From Phascolarctobacterium succinatutens CAG:287 (GTDB lineage: Bacteria; Bacillota; Negativicutes; Acidaminococcales; Acidaminococcaceae), in the NCBI RefSeq assembly GCF_000434895.1, contig NZ_FR892770.1, positions 1 to 17,635 on the forward strand: a stretch of DNA of 17,635 nt, given 5' to 3'. Both the position numbers and the translations under genes were made by a program. Under the pieces are notes generated by a model. It was not told the DNA's origin. It ran no database searches and saw only the letters and a program-made list of their open reading frames with translations. This document shows, in pieces, positions 1 to 7,249 of the stretch; positions within the stretch are counted from its first letter, which is position 1, and every line of letters starts with the position of its first letter.

Positions 1-93
1 TGCAGGAAAGACTTGTGATGCAATTTCCATATGTACAGCAGTAAACAGTATATACAAGCAAAAATATACTAAAGACTAATCATATGGCACAGG

Positions 94-122
94 GGGCTGT
101 CGTACACATCATGCGGCAGCCC
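94..122. other. GC-rich stem-loop, possible terminator
   Basis: A 9-bp stem (GGGCTGTCG paired with CGGCAGCCC, one G-T wobble) encloses an 11-nt loop. It is followed on the plus strand by a weak T-rich stretch (ATCTTTAT). It could end a plus-strand gene lying left of the window, but the T tract is poor, so the role is uncertain. Confidence 0.35.
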
Positions 123-138
123 ATCTTTATAGAAAACA

Positions 139-172
139 AAAGCCCCCGGACATAAAAGTCTGAGGGTTTTCT
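139..172. terminator. Possible bidirectional terminator
   Basis: The arms 143-151 (CCCCCGGAC) and 158-166 (GTCTGAGGG) pair with one mismatch and one wobble around a 6-nt loop. AAAA lies to the left and TTTT to the right, so the structure could act on either strand. With the hairpin at 94-122 it may mark the convergent end of a gene outside the window and the transporter operon. Confidence 0.45.
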
Positions 173-280
173 TCATTATATATAGTGATTTAGGCAAGCA
201 TCCCCGCAGGAGCGGAAGCGGACCGGCAAGCTTCCTATCCGAAGGCAAAACAAATTCCCAAAGCTTAGTATAATAAAAGG
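173..280. other. No gene recognised
   Basis: I see no supported coding region in this stretch or in the rest of 1-280 apart from the two hairpins. A 77-codon minus-strand frame covering 69-302 starts inside the transporter terminator, has no ribosome binding site and crosses both hairpins, so I treat it as chance. Confidence 0.5.
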
Positions 281-321
281 CAAAAAAAGTCCTGCGCAGC
301 ATATAAAATGCACGCAGGACT
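281..321 (-). terminator. Intrinsic terminator of the TRAP transporter operon
   Basis: On the minus strand, AGTCCTGCG pairs with CGCAGGACT (288-296 with 313-321). An inner GCAT/ATGC helix extends the stem, and a run of seven T follows at 282-288. It lies about 27 nt after the permease stop codon, as expected for the end of the operon. Confidence 0.9.
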
Positions 322-347
322 ATGAAGCTTGTTATGAAATTTTCGGC

Positions 348-2303
348 TTACAGGTCGTCGCCATCTTGCTGAATCGCACCCTTAACCTTGTTCATGTGCT
401 GCCATACATAGGCAACAGCAACGAGCGCAACGCCGATACCGTCGGTAAATACGCCGGGGATAATCATGCAGATACCGCCAACGAGGAACAGAATACGCTG
501 CGGAATGTTCAGCAGATTGTTGCAGAAGCCGATCATCGCCATGGAAGCACCCCACATACCTACAATCGCGGTGAAGGCACTGTAGCAGATGGTGAACGGA
601 GTTGCGTTGATCATCAGCAGTTCAGGTGCCAGTACGAAGATGTACGGAACGATGAACGCAGCAATCGCCAGCTTAGCAGCGATAACGCCGGTACGCATCG
701 GGTTAGCACCGGCAATACCTGCGCCGGCATAAGCAGCCAAGGCAACAGGCGGTGTAACGTCGGCAACGATACCGAAGTAGAACGCGAACATGTGCGCTGC
801 CAGCACCGGTACATTCATCTGCACCAGAGCAGGCGCTGCAATGGTAGAGGTAATTACATAGTTAGCAGTTGTCGGCACGCCCATGCCAAGAATCAGAGAA
901 GTGATCATGGTAAAGAACATTGCCGGCAGCAGATTACCGCCTGCCAAGTCCAGCAGAGCGGTGGCAATCTTCAGGCCTACGCCGGTTTTGGTAACAACGC
1001 CGATGATGATACCTGCGGTAGCACAGGCAATCAGTACGCCAAGCACGCCCTTGGAGCCGTCAATCAAACCTTGGACGATTTGCTTGAAGCCGATGCGGGT
1101 GGATTTACGCAGGCAGGCGCAAACGATGGTCAGCACGATGGCTGCCAAAGCAGCACGCATAGGAGTATAACCGCTTACGAGCAGGTAAACGATAACGATT
1201 AACGGAATAGCCAGATGGCCTTTTTCCAGGAACAGTTCCTTGAACTTCGGCAGCTGGTCACGCGGAGTACCCTTCAGACCGAACTTTTTAGCTTCGTAGT
1301 GAACGCCCAGCCATACGCCGATGTAGTACAGCATTGCCGGGATAACGGCAGCCTTAACAACATCAAAGTACGGAACGCCTACAAATTCTGCCATCAGGAA
1401 GGCAGCAGCGCCCATTACAGGAGGCATCAGCTGACCGCCGGTAGAAGCAGCGGCCTCAACAGCGCCGGCAAATGCCGGACGATAGCCAAGCTTTTTCATC
1501 ATCGGGATAGTGAAAGCGCCGGTGCCGGCAACGTTACCAACGGAGCTGCCGGAAACAGTACCCATGAGGCCGGAGGACAGTACGGCAACCTTCGCCGGTC
1601 CGCCTGCTGCCCAGCCTGCGATAGCGTTAGCAATATCAATGAAGAATTTGCCCAGGCCGGTGGTTTCCAGATATGCACCAAAGAGGATGAACAGATAAAT
1701 AAAGGTAGAAGATACACCCATAGGCGTACCGAAAATACCCTCGGTAGTGAAGAACAGATGGTCAAACATTTCCTGCACGCCAACGCCGCGATGCGCCAGA
1801 ATACCGGGAATATAAGGACCTAAGAAGGCGTACAGCATAAAGCAGAAGGCCACGATAATCATCGGCCAGCCTACTACGCGGCGCGCTGCTTCAAAAACCA
1901 TAATCGTACCGATAAGGCCGACGATGAAGTCGGTTTCCGTGTTCATGCCGGCACGCAGCACCAGCTCCTGATAGTTCACAACCAGATACATGGCAGTACC
2001 TGCGCTGAGCAGTGCCAGGAAGGCATCAAAGGGATGCATCTTGCTGCGGGACCAGGAATGTCTGCTGGGATACAGCAGGAAAATCAATAAAAAGCCGAAG
2101 GCTAAGTGAATAGCGCGCTGCAGATGCGCGTCCAGCACACCGAAGGTGGCTGTATATAATTGGAAAAGTGCAAACAGAATACAGATTGCGGAAATAATTT
2201 TACCCCACACACCTGTAAGCTCACGCTTGTCTGATTCCTTGTCAAATTTTTGCAATACCTCTTCTGCTGAAAGCTCTTTTACTTTCTTTTCTTTTTCAGA
2301 CAT
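348..2303 (-). CDS. TRAP transporter permease, fused 4TM/12TM (DctQM-type, TAXI class)
   Basis: Membrane component of a tripartite ATP-independent periplasmic transporter, which takes up an organic solute using an ion gradient. At 651 residues it has the length of the fused family in which the small 4-TM (Q) and large 12-TM (M) subunits form one chain. After a charged N-terminal tail (about 1-33), hydrophobic segments run to about residue 633. The M part shows the family signatures GGQLMPPVMGAAAFLMAE (289-306), GMGVPTTANYV (473-483) and TPPVALAAYA (517-526). The ATG at 2303 has a GAGGAG site 9 nt upstream. The gene starts 34 nt after the DUF1850 gene and is the last of the operon. Substrate cannot be inferred; TAXI systems are often linked to dicarboxylates, glutamate or similar acids. 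The family call is strong. Confidence 0.95.
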   Translation of the reverse strand: MSEKEKKVKELSAEEVLQKFDKESDKRELTGVWGKIISAICILFALFQLYTATFGVLDAHLQRAIHLAFGFLLIFLLYPSRHSWSRSKMHPFDAFLALLSAGTAMYLVVNYQELVLRAGMNTETDFIVGLIGTIMVFEAARRVVGWPMIIVAFCFMLYAFLGPYIPGILAHRGVGVQEMFDHLFFTTEGIFGTPMGVSSTFIYLFILFGAYLETTGLGKFFIDIANAIAGWAAGGPAKVAVLSSGLMGTVSGSSVGNVAGTGAFTIPMMKKLGYRPAFAGAVEAAASTGGQLMPPVMGAAAFLMAEFVGVPYFDVVKAAVIPAMLYYIGVWLGVHYEAKKFGLKGTPRDQLPKFKELFLEKGHLAIPLIVIVYLLVSGYTPMRAALAAIVLTIVCACLRKSTRIGFKQIVQGLIDGSKGVLGVLIACATAGIIIGVVTKTGVGLKIATALLDLAGGNLLPAMFFTMITSLILGMGVPTTANYVITSTIAAPALVQMNVPVLAAHMFAFYFGIVADVTPPVALAAYAGAGIAGANPMRTGVIAAKLAIAAFIVPYIFVLAPELLMINATPFTICYSAFTAIVGMWGASMAMIGFCNNLLNIPQRILFLVGGICMIIPGVFTDGIGVALVAVAYVWQHMNKVKGAIQQDGDDL

Positions 2304-2337
2304 GGGTATCAGCTCCTCTCATTTAATATAATAAAAC

Positions 2338-2877
2338 CTAAAAGTACCGTTCCAGCCAGTACTGATATCGATACATGGCCTTCACCGTTACCGCAGTCCC
2401 CTGCCCGTACAGAGCAATCAGATTGTAGCTGTCGCCGCCGTGGACAATATGCGGCATTGCCTGCTCGGATATACGCAGGGCAACCTCCTTATAGGGACGG
2501 TTCATCTCCATATCAAACTTGCCGTCAGCAGTCTGCGTCAGCTTGCCGTCGGCAGCGGAATACGGATAGCCCCAGCCCAGCGAGGAAAAGCGGGTGTGCG
2601 TCATGGTCATGTTATTTGCGCCGTTAACCCTGAAATAATCATTCCAGGCAGTTTTTTCCACCGAATGCGTCAGGGTGATGCACCATTCATCACCTGCCGC
2701 TGTGGCAAAAGTAACAGCTCCCGAAGTTCCCTCAGGTATAATTGCCACCACCAGGCGCGTACTATACCACCACAAAAGCATTAACACAACGCTTACAATA
2801 ATTACTAAAGTCTTTACTGGGAAAAAAGACCGGCCACCGGCAAACGCCGGTTTCCGGTCTTTGAAGTTCGGCATCAT
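2338..2877 (-). CDS. DUF1850 domain protein, TAXI-TRAP accessory
   Basis: A 179-residue protein matching DUF1850, a family typically encoded beside TAXI-type TRAP transporters; its biochemical role is unknown. One membrane anchor covers about residues 22-40. The following domain, expected to be outside the membrane, includes ITLTHSVEKTAWNDYF and the aromatic SSLGWGYPYS stretch. The gene lies between the binding protein and the permease. Its ATG (two tandem ATGs, 2877 and 2874) is 9-12 nt from the previous stop, whose TAA is part of the AAGGA ribosome site, so translation is probably coupled. The first codons (encoding KDRKPAFAGGRSFF) are also a strong terminator hairpin (2821-2861), which is odd. 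The true N terminus could lie further in, at GTG or ATG codons near residues 31-33, but that would cut into the membrane anchor. Confidence 0.88.
   Translation of the reverse strand: MMPNFKDRKPAFAGGRSFFPVKTLVIIVSVVLMLLWWYSTRLVVAIIPEGTSGAVTFATAAGDEWCITLTHSVEKTAWNDYFRVNGANNMTMTHTRFSSLGWGYPYSAADGKLTQTADGKFDMEMNRPYKEVALRISEQAMPHIVHGGDSYNLIALYGQGTAVTVKAMYRYQYWLERYF
2821..2861 (-). terminator. Intrinsic terminator/attenuator inside the DUF1850 reading frame
   Basis: On the minus strand AAGACCGG (2861-2854) pairs with CCGGTCTT (2833-2826). ACCGGC pairs with GCCGGT inside, around a 4-nt GTTT loop, with a 2x2 internal mismatch. Six T (2827-2822) overlap and follow the stem. The hairpin lies 26 nt after the binding-protein stop codon and starts about 16 nt into the next gene. 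Position and strength suit partial termination that yields more binding-protein mRNA than permease mRNA. Confidence 0.85.
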
Positions 2878-2886
2878 TTAAAATCC

Positions 2887-3858
2887 TTATTTTTCGTTAA
2901 AGAATTTTTCAGCACCCGGGTTCAGCTTAATGGACATGCCGTCTTTAGCAGTATCTTTGCTGATAGCATTTGCTGCGGAGTGAGCGGATTTCATACGGTC
3001 AAGGTTGCCGTACAGAGCTTTAGCAATTGCATAAGCGGTGTTTTCGTCCATCTTGTCGGTTACTGCCAGCATGCATTTTACTGCTACTGCGGTAACGTCA
3101 GCATCCTGCTTCGGATAAGTACCGGCTTTGATAACCAGCTTGGTGTAGAACGGATATTTTTTGATCAGAGCGTCAGCCTTGTCAGCATCAACCGGAACCA
3201 GTACAACGTCGTTCTGAGTTGCGATATCCTGAATAGCAGCGGTCGGATGGCCTGCGGTTACGAAAGCAGCATCAACGTTGCCGTCTTTCAGAGCACTTGC
3301 AGCTTCACCGAAGGACAGGTATTGAACCTTAATATCATCATATTTAATGCCATATGCTTCCATGATCTGGCGAGCGTTAGCTTCGGTACCGGAGCCTGCA
3401 GCACCTACAGCGATGCGTTTGCCTTTGAAGTCAGCAACAGATTTGATACCGGATTTTTTCAGGGTAACAATCTGTACGGTTTCCGGATACAGAGTTGCAA
3501 GACCTTGCAGGCCGGCAACCTGTTTGCCTTTGAACATTTCAGTGCCGTTGGCAGCATAGTAAGCAATATCATTTTGAATAAAAGCAATTTCAACCTTGCC
3601 TTGGCTGAGCAGGTTTACGTTTGCTACGGAAGCGCCGGTAGATTGTGCGGAAGCATTGGTACCCGGAATATTTTTATTCAGGATATCAGCCAGAGCACCG
3701 CCTAACGGGAAGTAGGTACCGGAGGTACCGCCGGTAGCAATGTTAATGAATTTTTGTGCAGCAGGTTTTTTATCATCTTTCTTATCTCCACCGCCGCAGC
3801 CGGCAATCATAGTAGCCATAACCATGATACCAAGTAAAAAAGCCAAGAGTTTTTTCAT
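2887..3858 (-). CDS. TAXI family TRAP transporter solute-binding lipoprotein
   Basis: Extracytoplasmic solute receptor that captures the substrate and hands it to the TRAP permease. It has 323 residues with a lipoprotein signal peptide: MKK, a hydrophobic core, and lipobox IAGC with Cys21 as the predicted lipidated residue, followed by a GGGDKKDDKK linker. The mature part opens with FINIATGGTSGTYFPLGG (37-54), the hallmark of the TAXI subfamily, and continues with the periplasmic binding fold. The ATG at 3858 follows a very strong AAAGGAGGGG site. It is the first gene of the three-gene operon and is probably expressed in excess because of the terminator just downstream. The ligand is not readable from sequence. 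Confidence 0.95.
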   Translation of the reverse strand: MKKLLAFLLGIMVMATMIAGCGGGDKKDDKKPAAQKFINIATGGTSGTYFPLGGALADILNKNIPGTNASAQSTGASVANVNLLSQGKVEIAFIQNDIAYYAANGTEMFKGKQVAGLQGLATLYPETVQIVTLKKSGIKSVADFKGKRIAVGAAGSGTEANARQIMEAYGIKYDDIKVQYLSFGEAASALKDGNVDAAFVTAGHPTAAIQDIATQNDVVLVPVDADKADALIKKYPFYTKLVIKAGTYPKQDADVTAVAVKCMLAVTDKMDENTAYAIAKALYGNLDRMKSAHSAANAISKDTAKDGMSIKLNPGAEKFFNEK

Positions 3859-3913
3859 AAGAGTTCCCCTCCTTTAATATACATATGTGCTAAGATAACA
3901 AAATTCACGCAGC

Positions 3914-3942
3914 AACATATTGTTATTCTAGTTATTCGTCAA
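3914..3942 (-). promoter_or_regulatory. Predicted sigma-70 promoter of the TRAP operon
   Basis: On the minus strand TTGACG (3942-3937) is separated by 17 nt from TATGTT (3919-3914). The leader to the binding-protein ATG would be about 50 nt. An ATAACA/TGTTAT inverted repeat (3895-3900 and 3921-3926) straddles the -10 region and could be an operator. Confidence 0.55.
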
Positions 3943-3981
3943 CATTTTGTAAAATCCTGCTAAAATTTTGATAGAAGCGTC

Positions 3982-3998
3982 ATGTATACAGAATACAT
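3982..3998. promoter_or_regulatory. Palindrome, possible operator
   Basis: ATGTAT and ATACAT form a 6-bp dyad with a 5-nt centre (ATGTATACAGAATACAT). It sits in the shared region between the divergent TRAP operon and the small plus-strand gene, 40 bp upstream of the TRAP -35 box. TGTAT/ATACA arms resemble GntR-type operators, but no regulator gene is adjacent. Confidence 0.3.
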
Positions 3999-4102
3999 TG
4001 ACATAAAAATGCAGATTCTATGAAAAATTCTTGCTATTTTGTGATTATTAATACAGCTTTTCTGCATAAATTGCTGTGGAATCATTTCATTATAGATTCA
4101 TT

Positions 4103-4131
4103 TTGCTTATTTCCGTAATCTATGTTACAAT
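4103..4131 (+). promoter_or_regulatory. Predicted promoter of the EF-hand-loop protein gene
   Basis: TTGCTT (4103-4108) and TACAAT (4126-4131) are separated by 17 nt. The start site would fall near 4138, giving a leader of about 68 nt before the ATG at 4206. Confidence 0.6.
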
Positions 4132-4205
4132 ATTAGCGTTATGTTTATTGCTTTTTTCTGATAAAGCGAGAGTCATCAAAAACATCTTTTTAAGGAGTGA
4201 ATAAT

Positions 4206-4580
4206 ATGAGTTCCGGAGCTTATTCTTTAAGACTCGCTCGTACCCTGTACGAAAATGTTTATCATGCTATGCTGTACAATGAAAACCAACAGCCTATCGG
4301 TGATTTGGAAATTATTCCGAACATCCCTCTTGACCGCAGCCAGGTTCCTGAGGATGCACCGGAAGTACCGGCTTATCTGCTGGTAATCGTAAAAGACGCT
4401 GACATCAACAAGGACAACCTGATTGATTTCGAAGAGCGCGCTTCCTATGCTCTGCTGAAACGCTTCTCCACCGAGGTTATCAACTTCCAGCACTGCAAAT
4501 TCTACTATCCGTCCCCTGCCTTCATTTTTGAACAGCCGGACGCAGTAAACGGTGGCACTGAGCCAATGCCGCTGCAATAA
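4206..4580 (+). CDS. Uncharacterised 124-residue protein with an EF-hand-type loop
   Basis: I do not recognise this family. It is the only gene on the plus strand. A GTG at 4197 lies inside the AAGGAG ribosome site (4192-4197), so the ATG at 4206, 8 nt downstream, is the start. There is no signal peptide or membrane segment, so it is predicted to be cytoplasmic. Residues 66-77 read DINKDNLIDFEE, which fits the 12-residue EF-hand calcium loop (acidic/Asn at 1, 3 and 5, Ile at 8, Glu at 12). It is preceded by a hydrophobic strand-like AYLLVIVK and followed by a helix-like RASYALLKRF. Only one loop is present, whereas classic EF-hands come in pairs, so dimerisation or a structural role is possible. 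It is divergent from the TRAP operon and has its own promoter and terminator. The gene is well supported; its function is unknown. Confidence 0.85.
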   Translation: MSSGAYSLRLARTLYENVYHAMLYNENQQPIGDLEIIPNIPLDRSQVPEDAPEVPAYLLVIVKDADINKDNLIDFEERASYALLKRFSTEVINFQHCKFYYPSPAFIFEQPDAVNGGTEPMPLQ

Positions 4581-4589
4581 TTTAAACCG

Positions 4590-4637
4590 AAAAACTCCGC
4601 TCCCTGCTGCCTGTGCAGTAAGGAACGGAGTTTTTTT
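4590..4637. terminator. Bidirectional terminator between the small gene and trpA
   Basis: AAAACTCCG (4591-4599) pairs with CGGAGTTTT (4626-4634), with further pairing inside (TCC/GGA and CTGC/GCAG). Seven T follow on the plus strand, and the A run on the left gives TTTTT on the minus strand. It sits between two convergent genes and can end both. Confidence 0.9.
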
Positions 4638-4655
4638 GTACCCAAACTTTTGTAA

Positions 4656-5447
4656 TTACGCCTCCGCAGCTGCCTTGGCAACCGCTTCGGACATACTCTT
4701 GACGTATTCGTAAACGTGCTCGGGAGAAGCCTCGCCGTATTGAGCCACGATTTTTTCAATCGCACTGCCCACAATAGCGCCGTCACTGGCCTTAGCCATC
4801 TTGTACGCCTGCTCGGGAGCAGCGATACCGAAGCCTACAGCCACCGGAATATCGGTAGCCTTGCGCACTTCTGCCACAATGCCGTCGATATCGGTAGTGA
4901 TGTTGCTGCGCACGCCGGTAACGCCTAAGGAAGAAACTACATATACATAGCCTTGGGCAACAGCGGCGATTTTCTGGATGCGGTCCTTGGAGGTAGGCGC
5001 AATCAGCGGCACCAGGGCAACGTTATGCGGTTCGCTGAACGGACGCATCTCCTCGCGCTCCTCGTACGGTATATCCGGTATGATGACGCCGTCTACACCT
5101 GTTTCTTCGCAGCGGGTGAAGAATTTTTCCGCACCGTAGGCATAAATCGGATTAGCGTAGGTCAAAAATACCAGCGGTACCTGTGTTTCCTCGCGAAGCT
5201 CCGCTACAAGGTCAAAAATTTTATCGGTAGTAGTGCCTGCCGCCAACGCACGCATATCCGCTTGTTGGATAACCTCGCCCTCAGCCACGGGGTCGGAGAA
5301 GGGAATGCCGAACTCTATAAGTCCTGCACCGCCCTTAATCATAGCTCTCACCAGCTCCTTGGTTGTAGCAAGATTGGGATCGCCTGCGGTCACAAAGCCG
5401 ATAAATACCTTTTTCTTTTCGTCAAATGCCTTTTGTATTCTATTCAT
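4656..5447 (-). CDS. trpA: Tryptophan synthase alpha chain
   Basis: Cleaves indole-3-glycerol phosphate to indole and glyceraldehyde 3-phosphate; the indole passes to the beta subunit. It is a TIM-barrel enzyme of 263 residues, the usual length. A longer frame exists to 5495, but the ATG at 5447 is followed by the typical MNRIQKAF start, has GGGAG 9 nt upstream and overlaps the end of trpB by 8 bp (ATGAATAG), so I chose it. The catalytic Glu is Glu45 in LIEFGIPFSDP. The position of the second catalytic acid (Asp60 of the Salmonella enzyme, in ADG) is Glu56 here (AEG), a conservative change. GVIIPDIPYEE (120-130) and the phosphate-binding region near GFGIAAPEQA are present. It is the last gene of the operon. 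Confidence 0.97.
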   Translation of the reverse strand: MNRIQKAFDEKKKVFIGFVTAGDPNLATTKELVRAMIKGGAGLIEFGIPFSDPVAEGEVIQQADMRALAAGTTTDKIFDLVAELREETQVPLVFLTYANPIYAYGAEKFFTRCEETGVDGVIIPDIPYEEREEMRPFSEPHNVALVPLIAPTSKDRIQKIAAVAQGYVYVVSSLGVTGVRSNITTDIDGIVAEVRKATDIPVAVGFGIAAPEQAYKMAKASDGAIVGSAIEKIVAQYGEASPEHVYEYVKSMSEAVAKAAAEA

Positions 5448-6624
5448 GTAAATCAACTCCCATATAACGTGCGATTGCGGCAACGTCCTTATCACCGCGG
5501 CCGGAAATATTTATAACCATAATCTTATCCTTCGGCAGAGTTGGTGCCAGCTTCATAGCGTAGGCTACGGCATGCGCGCTTTCGATTGCGGGGATAATGC
5601 CTTCTGTTTTGGAAAGATAGTTGAAAGCGTCAACTGCCTCCTTATCGGTAGCAGGAACGTATTCCGCACGGCCGATGTCGTGCAGATAAGCATGCTCGGG
5701 GCCGATACCTGGGTAATCAAGACCGGCGGAGATGGAATAAACCGGAGCAATCTGGCCGTATTCATCCTGCAGGAAGTAGCTCTTCATGCCGTGGAAGATA
5801 CCCAGCTTGCCGTTTGCCATAGTTGCGGCGTTCTTGGGATTATCTACGCCCAGGCCTGCAGCCTCTACGCCGATTAAGCGCACGTCCTTGTCCTCGATGA
5901 AGTCATAGAACATACCCATAGCGTTGGAGCCGCCGCCTACGCAAGCCACCAGCACGTCAGGCAGACGTCCTTCCTTTTCCAGCATCTGCGCCTTGATTTC
6001 CTCGCCGATAATCTTCTGGAAGTCACGCACAATTTCCGGATACGGATGCGGGCCCATAACGCTGCCCAGTACATAGTAGGTATCCTCAACACGTTCGGTC
6101 CATACGCGCAGCGCTTCGTTTACTGCGTCCTTCAGGGTACCGGTGCCGCTGGTTACAGGCACAACCTTCGCACCTAAAAGCTCCATGCGGAACACGTTGA
6201 GCGCCTGACGCTCGCAGTCCTCCTTGCCCATGTAAACAACGCATTCCATGTTCATCAGCGCCGCTACGGTAGCAGTCGCAACACCGTGCTGGCCTGCGCC
6301 GGTTTCGGCGATTACACGCTTTTTGCCCATCTTCTGCGCCAGCAGAATCTGTCCCAATACGTTGTTGATTTTATGAGCGCCGGTGTGGTTCAAATCCTCG
6401 CGCTTCAGATAAATCTTGCAGCCACCCAAGTCCTTGGTCATCTTCTCTGCGTAATACAGCAGGGACGGTCTGTTGGCATATTCGCGGTACAGGCGCGCCA
6501 GCTCAGCCTTGAATTCGGGATCATTTTTAAATTTTTCATATGCAGCCTCTAATTCCAGTACTGCGTTCATCAAAGTTTCCGGCATGTATTGACCGCCGTG
6601 AATACCATATCTACCTTTTGTCAT
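5440..6624 (-). CDS. trpB: Tryptophan synthase beta chain
   Basis: PLP enzyme that condenses indole with L-serine to give tryptophan, in complex with TrpA. It has 394 residues, normal for the TrpB1 type. The PLP lysine is Lys85 in HTGAHKINN. ETGAGQHG (107-114) carries the catalytic Glu region, and GGGSNAMG (230-237) is the phosphate-binding loop. The start at 6624 has AAGGGGAG upstream and overlaps trpF by 14 bp; the stop overlaps trpA by 8 bp. These overlaps suggest translational coupling and balanced amounts of the alpha and beta subunits. No anomalies were seen. Confidence 0.98.
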   Translation of the reverse strand: MTKGRYGIHGGQYMPETLMNAVLELEAAYEKFKNDPEFKAELARLYREYANRPSLLYYAEKMTKDLGGCKIYLKREDLNHTGAHKINNVLGQILLAQKMGKKRVIAETGAGQHGVATATVAALMNMECVVYMGKEDCERQALNVFRMELLGAKVVPVTSGTGTLKDAVNEALRVWTERVEDTYYVLGSVMGPHPYPEIVRDFQKIIGEEIKAQMLEKEGRLPDVLVACVGGGSNAMGMFYDFIEDKDVRLIGVEAAGLGVDNPKNAATMANGKLGIFHGMKSYFLQDEYGQIAPVYSISAGLDYPGIGPEHAYLHDIGRAEYVPATDKEAVDAFNYLSKTEGIIPAIESAHAVAYAMKLAPTLPKDKIMVINISGRGDKDVAAIARYMGVDLHE

Positions 6625-7249
6625 CGTTATCTCCCCTTACCTCCGCTATAAATGCGGCAATTTTTTTCGGGTCCTTCAACCCTTCTGTTTCTACGCCACC
6701 GCTTACATCTACGGCAAAGGCGTTACTGTTTTTCAATACATCTGCAACATTCGCTGCCTCAAGACCGCCTGCGATAAAATACGGCTTCTTGATTTTTTCA
6801 TCTGCCACCAGCGCTAAATCAAACCGCTTACCGGTGCCGCCGTACTGCCCCTTGGTATAGGTATCAAAGAGCAGGTAATCGCAGGGATAGGCTTGCAGAT
6901 TTTCAAAGGAGCCTGCGTCCTTCACGCGGACTGCTTTGATAATCGGCAGCTCCGTCTGCAGCCGCAGCCTTTCGCAGTAGGACGCATCCTCGTCACCGTG
7001 CAGCTGGATGATGTCTATCGTCCTGCTTTTGGCCAGGCGTATAATCTTATCTATCTCGGCATTGACGAAAACGCCGACTGCCTTAATCTGCGGGTTAAGC
7101 ATTGCCTTCAGCTGTGCTGCCTGCTGCTCCGTCACCTCGCGTTTGGTCTTGGCAAAAACGAAGCCTATATAATCCGGCAGCAGCCTGTTGACGCACTCTA
7201 TATCCTGCGCACGCTTCAGGCCGCAGATTTTAACCTTTACCTTACGCAT
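6611..7249 (-). CDS. trpF: Phosphoribosylanthranilate isomerase
   Basis: Converts N-(5'-phosphoribosyl)anthranilate to CdRP by Amadori rearrangement, the third step after chorismate. It has 212 residues from the ATG at 7249. A GTG directly before (7252) is possible, but the ATG has better spacing (7 nt) to AAGGAG and overlaps the trpC stop by 8 bp (ATGCGTAA). The catalytic pair is seen as Cys9 in VKICGLKR and Asp129 in LLFDTY. The phosphate/substrate loop GGTGKRFD (138-145) is present. It is a free-standing enzyme, not fused to trpC as in E. coli. Confidence 0.97.
   Translation of the reverse strand: MRKVKVKICGLKRAQDIECVNRLLPDYIGFVFAKTKREVTEQQAAQLKAMLNPQIKAVGVFVNAEIDKIIRLAKSRTIDIIQLHGDEDASYCERLRLQTELPIIKAVRVKDAGSFENLQAYPCDYLLFDTYTKGQYGGTGKRFDLALVADEKIKKPYFIAGGLEAANVADVLKNSNAFAVDVSGGVETEGLKDPKKIAAFIAEVRGDNDDKR

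Noticed and set aside
69..302. 77-codon minus-strand open frame at the left edge
   Set aside because: It starts inside the transporter terminator, crosses two further hairpins, lacks a ribosome site and gives a low-complexity peptide of no known type.
366..1202. Long plus-strand open frame (278 codons) opposite the TRAP permease
   Set aside because: It lies antisense to a clearly conserved membrane protein gene; its composition (rich in Asn, Gln, His, Arg) is typical of an antisense shadow.
3998..4024. Perfect TTGACA on the plus strand with TATGAA downstream as a second promoter
   Set aside because: The spacing is only 15 nt and the -10 is poor; the TTGCTT/TACAAT pair nearer the gene is better.
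4197..4205. GTG start nine bases upstream for the small plus-strand gene
   Set aside because: The GTG overlaps the AAGGAG ribosome site, which is correctly spaced for the ATG at 4206.
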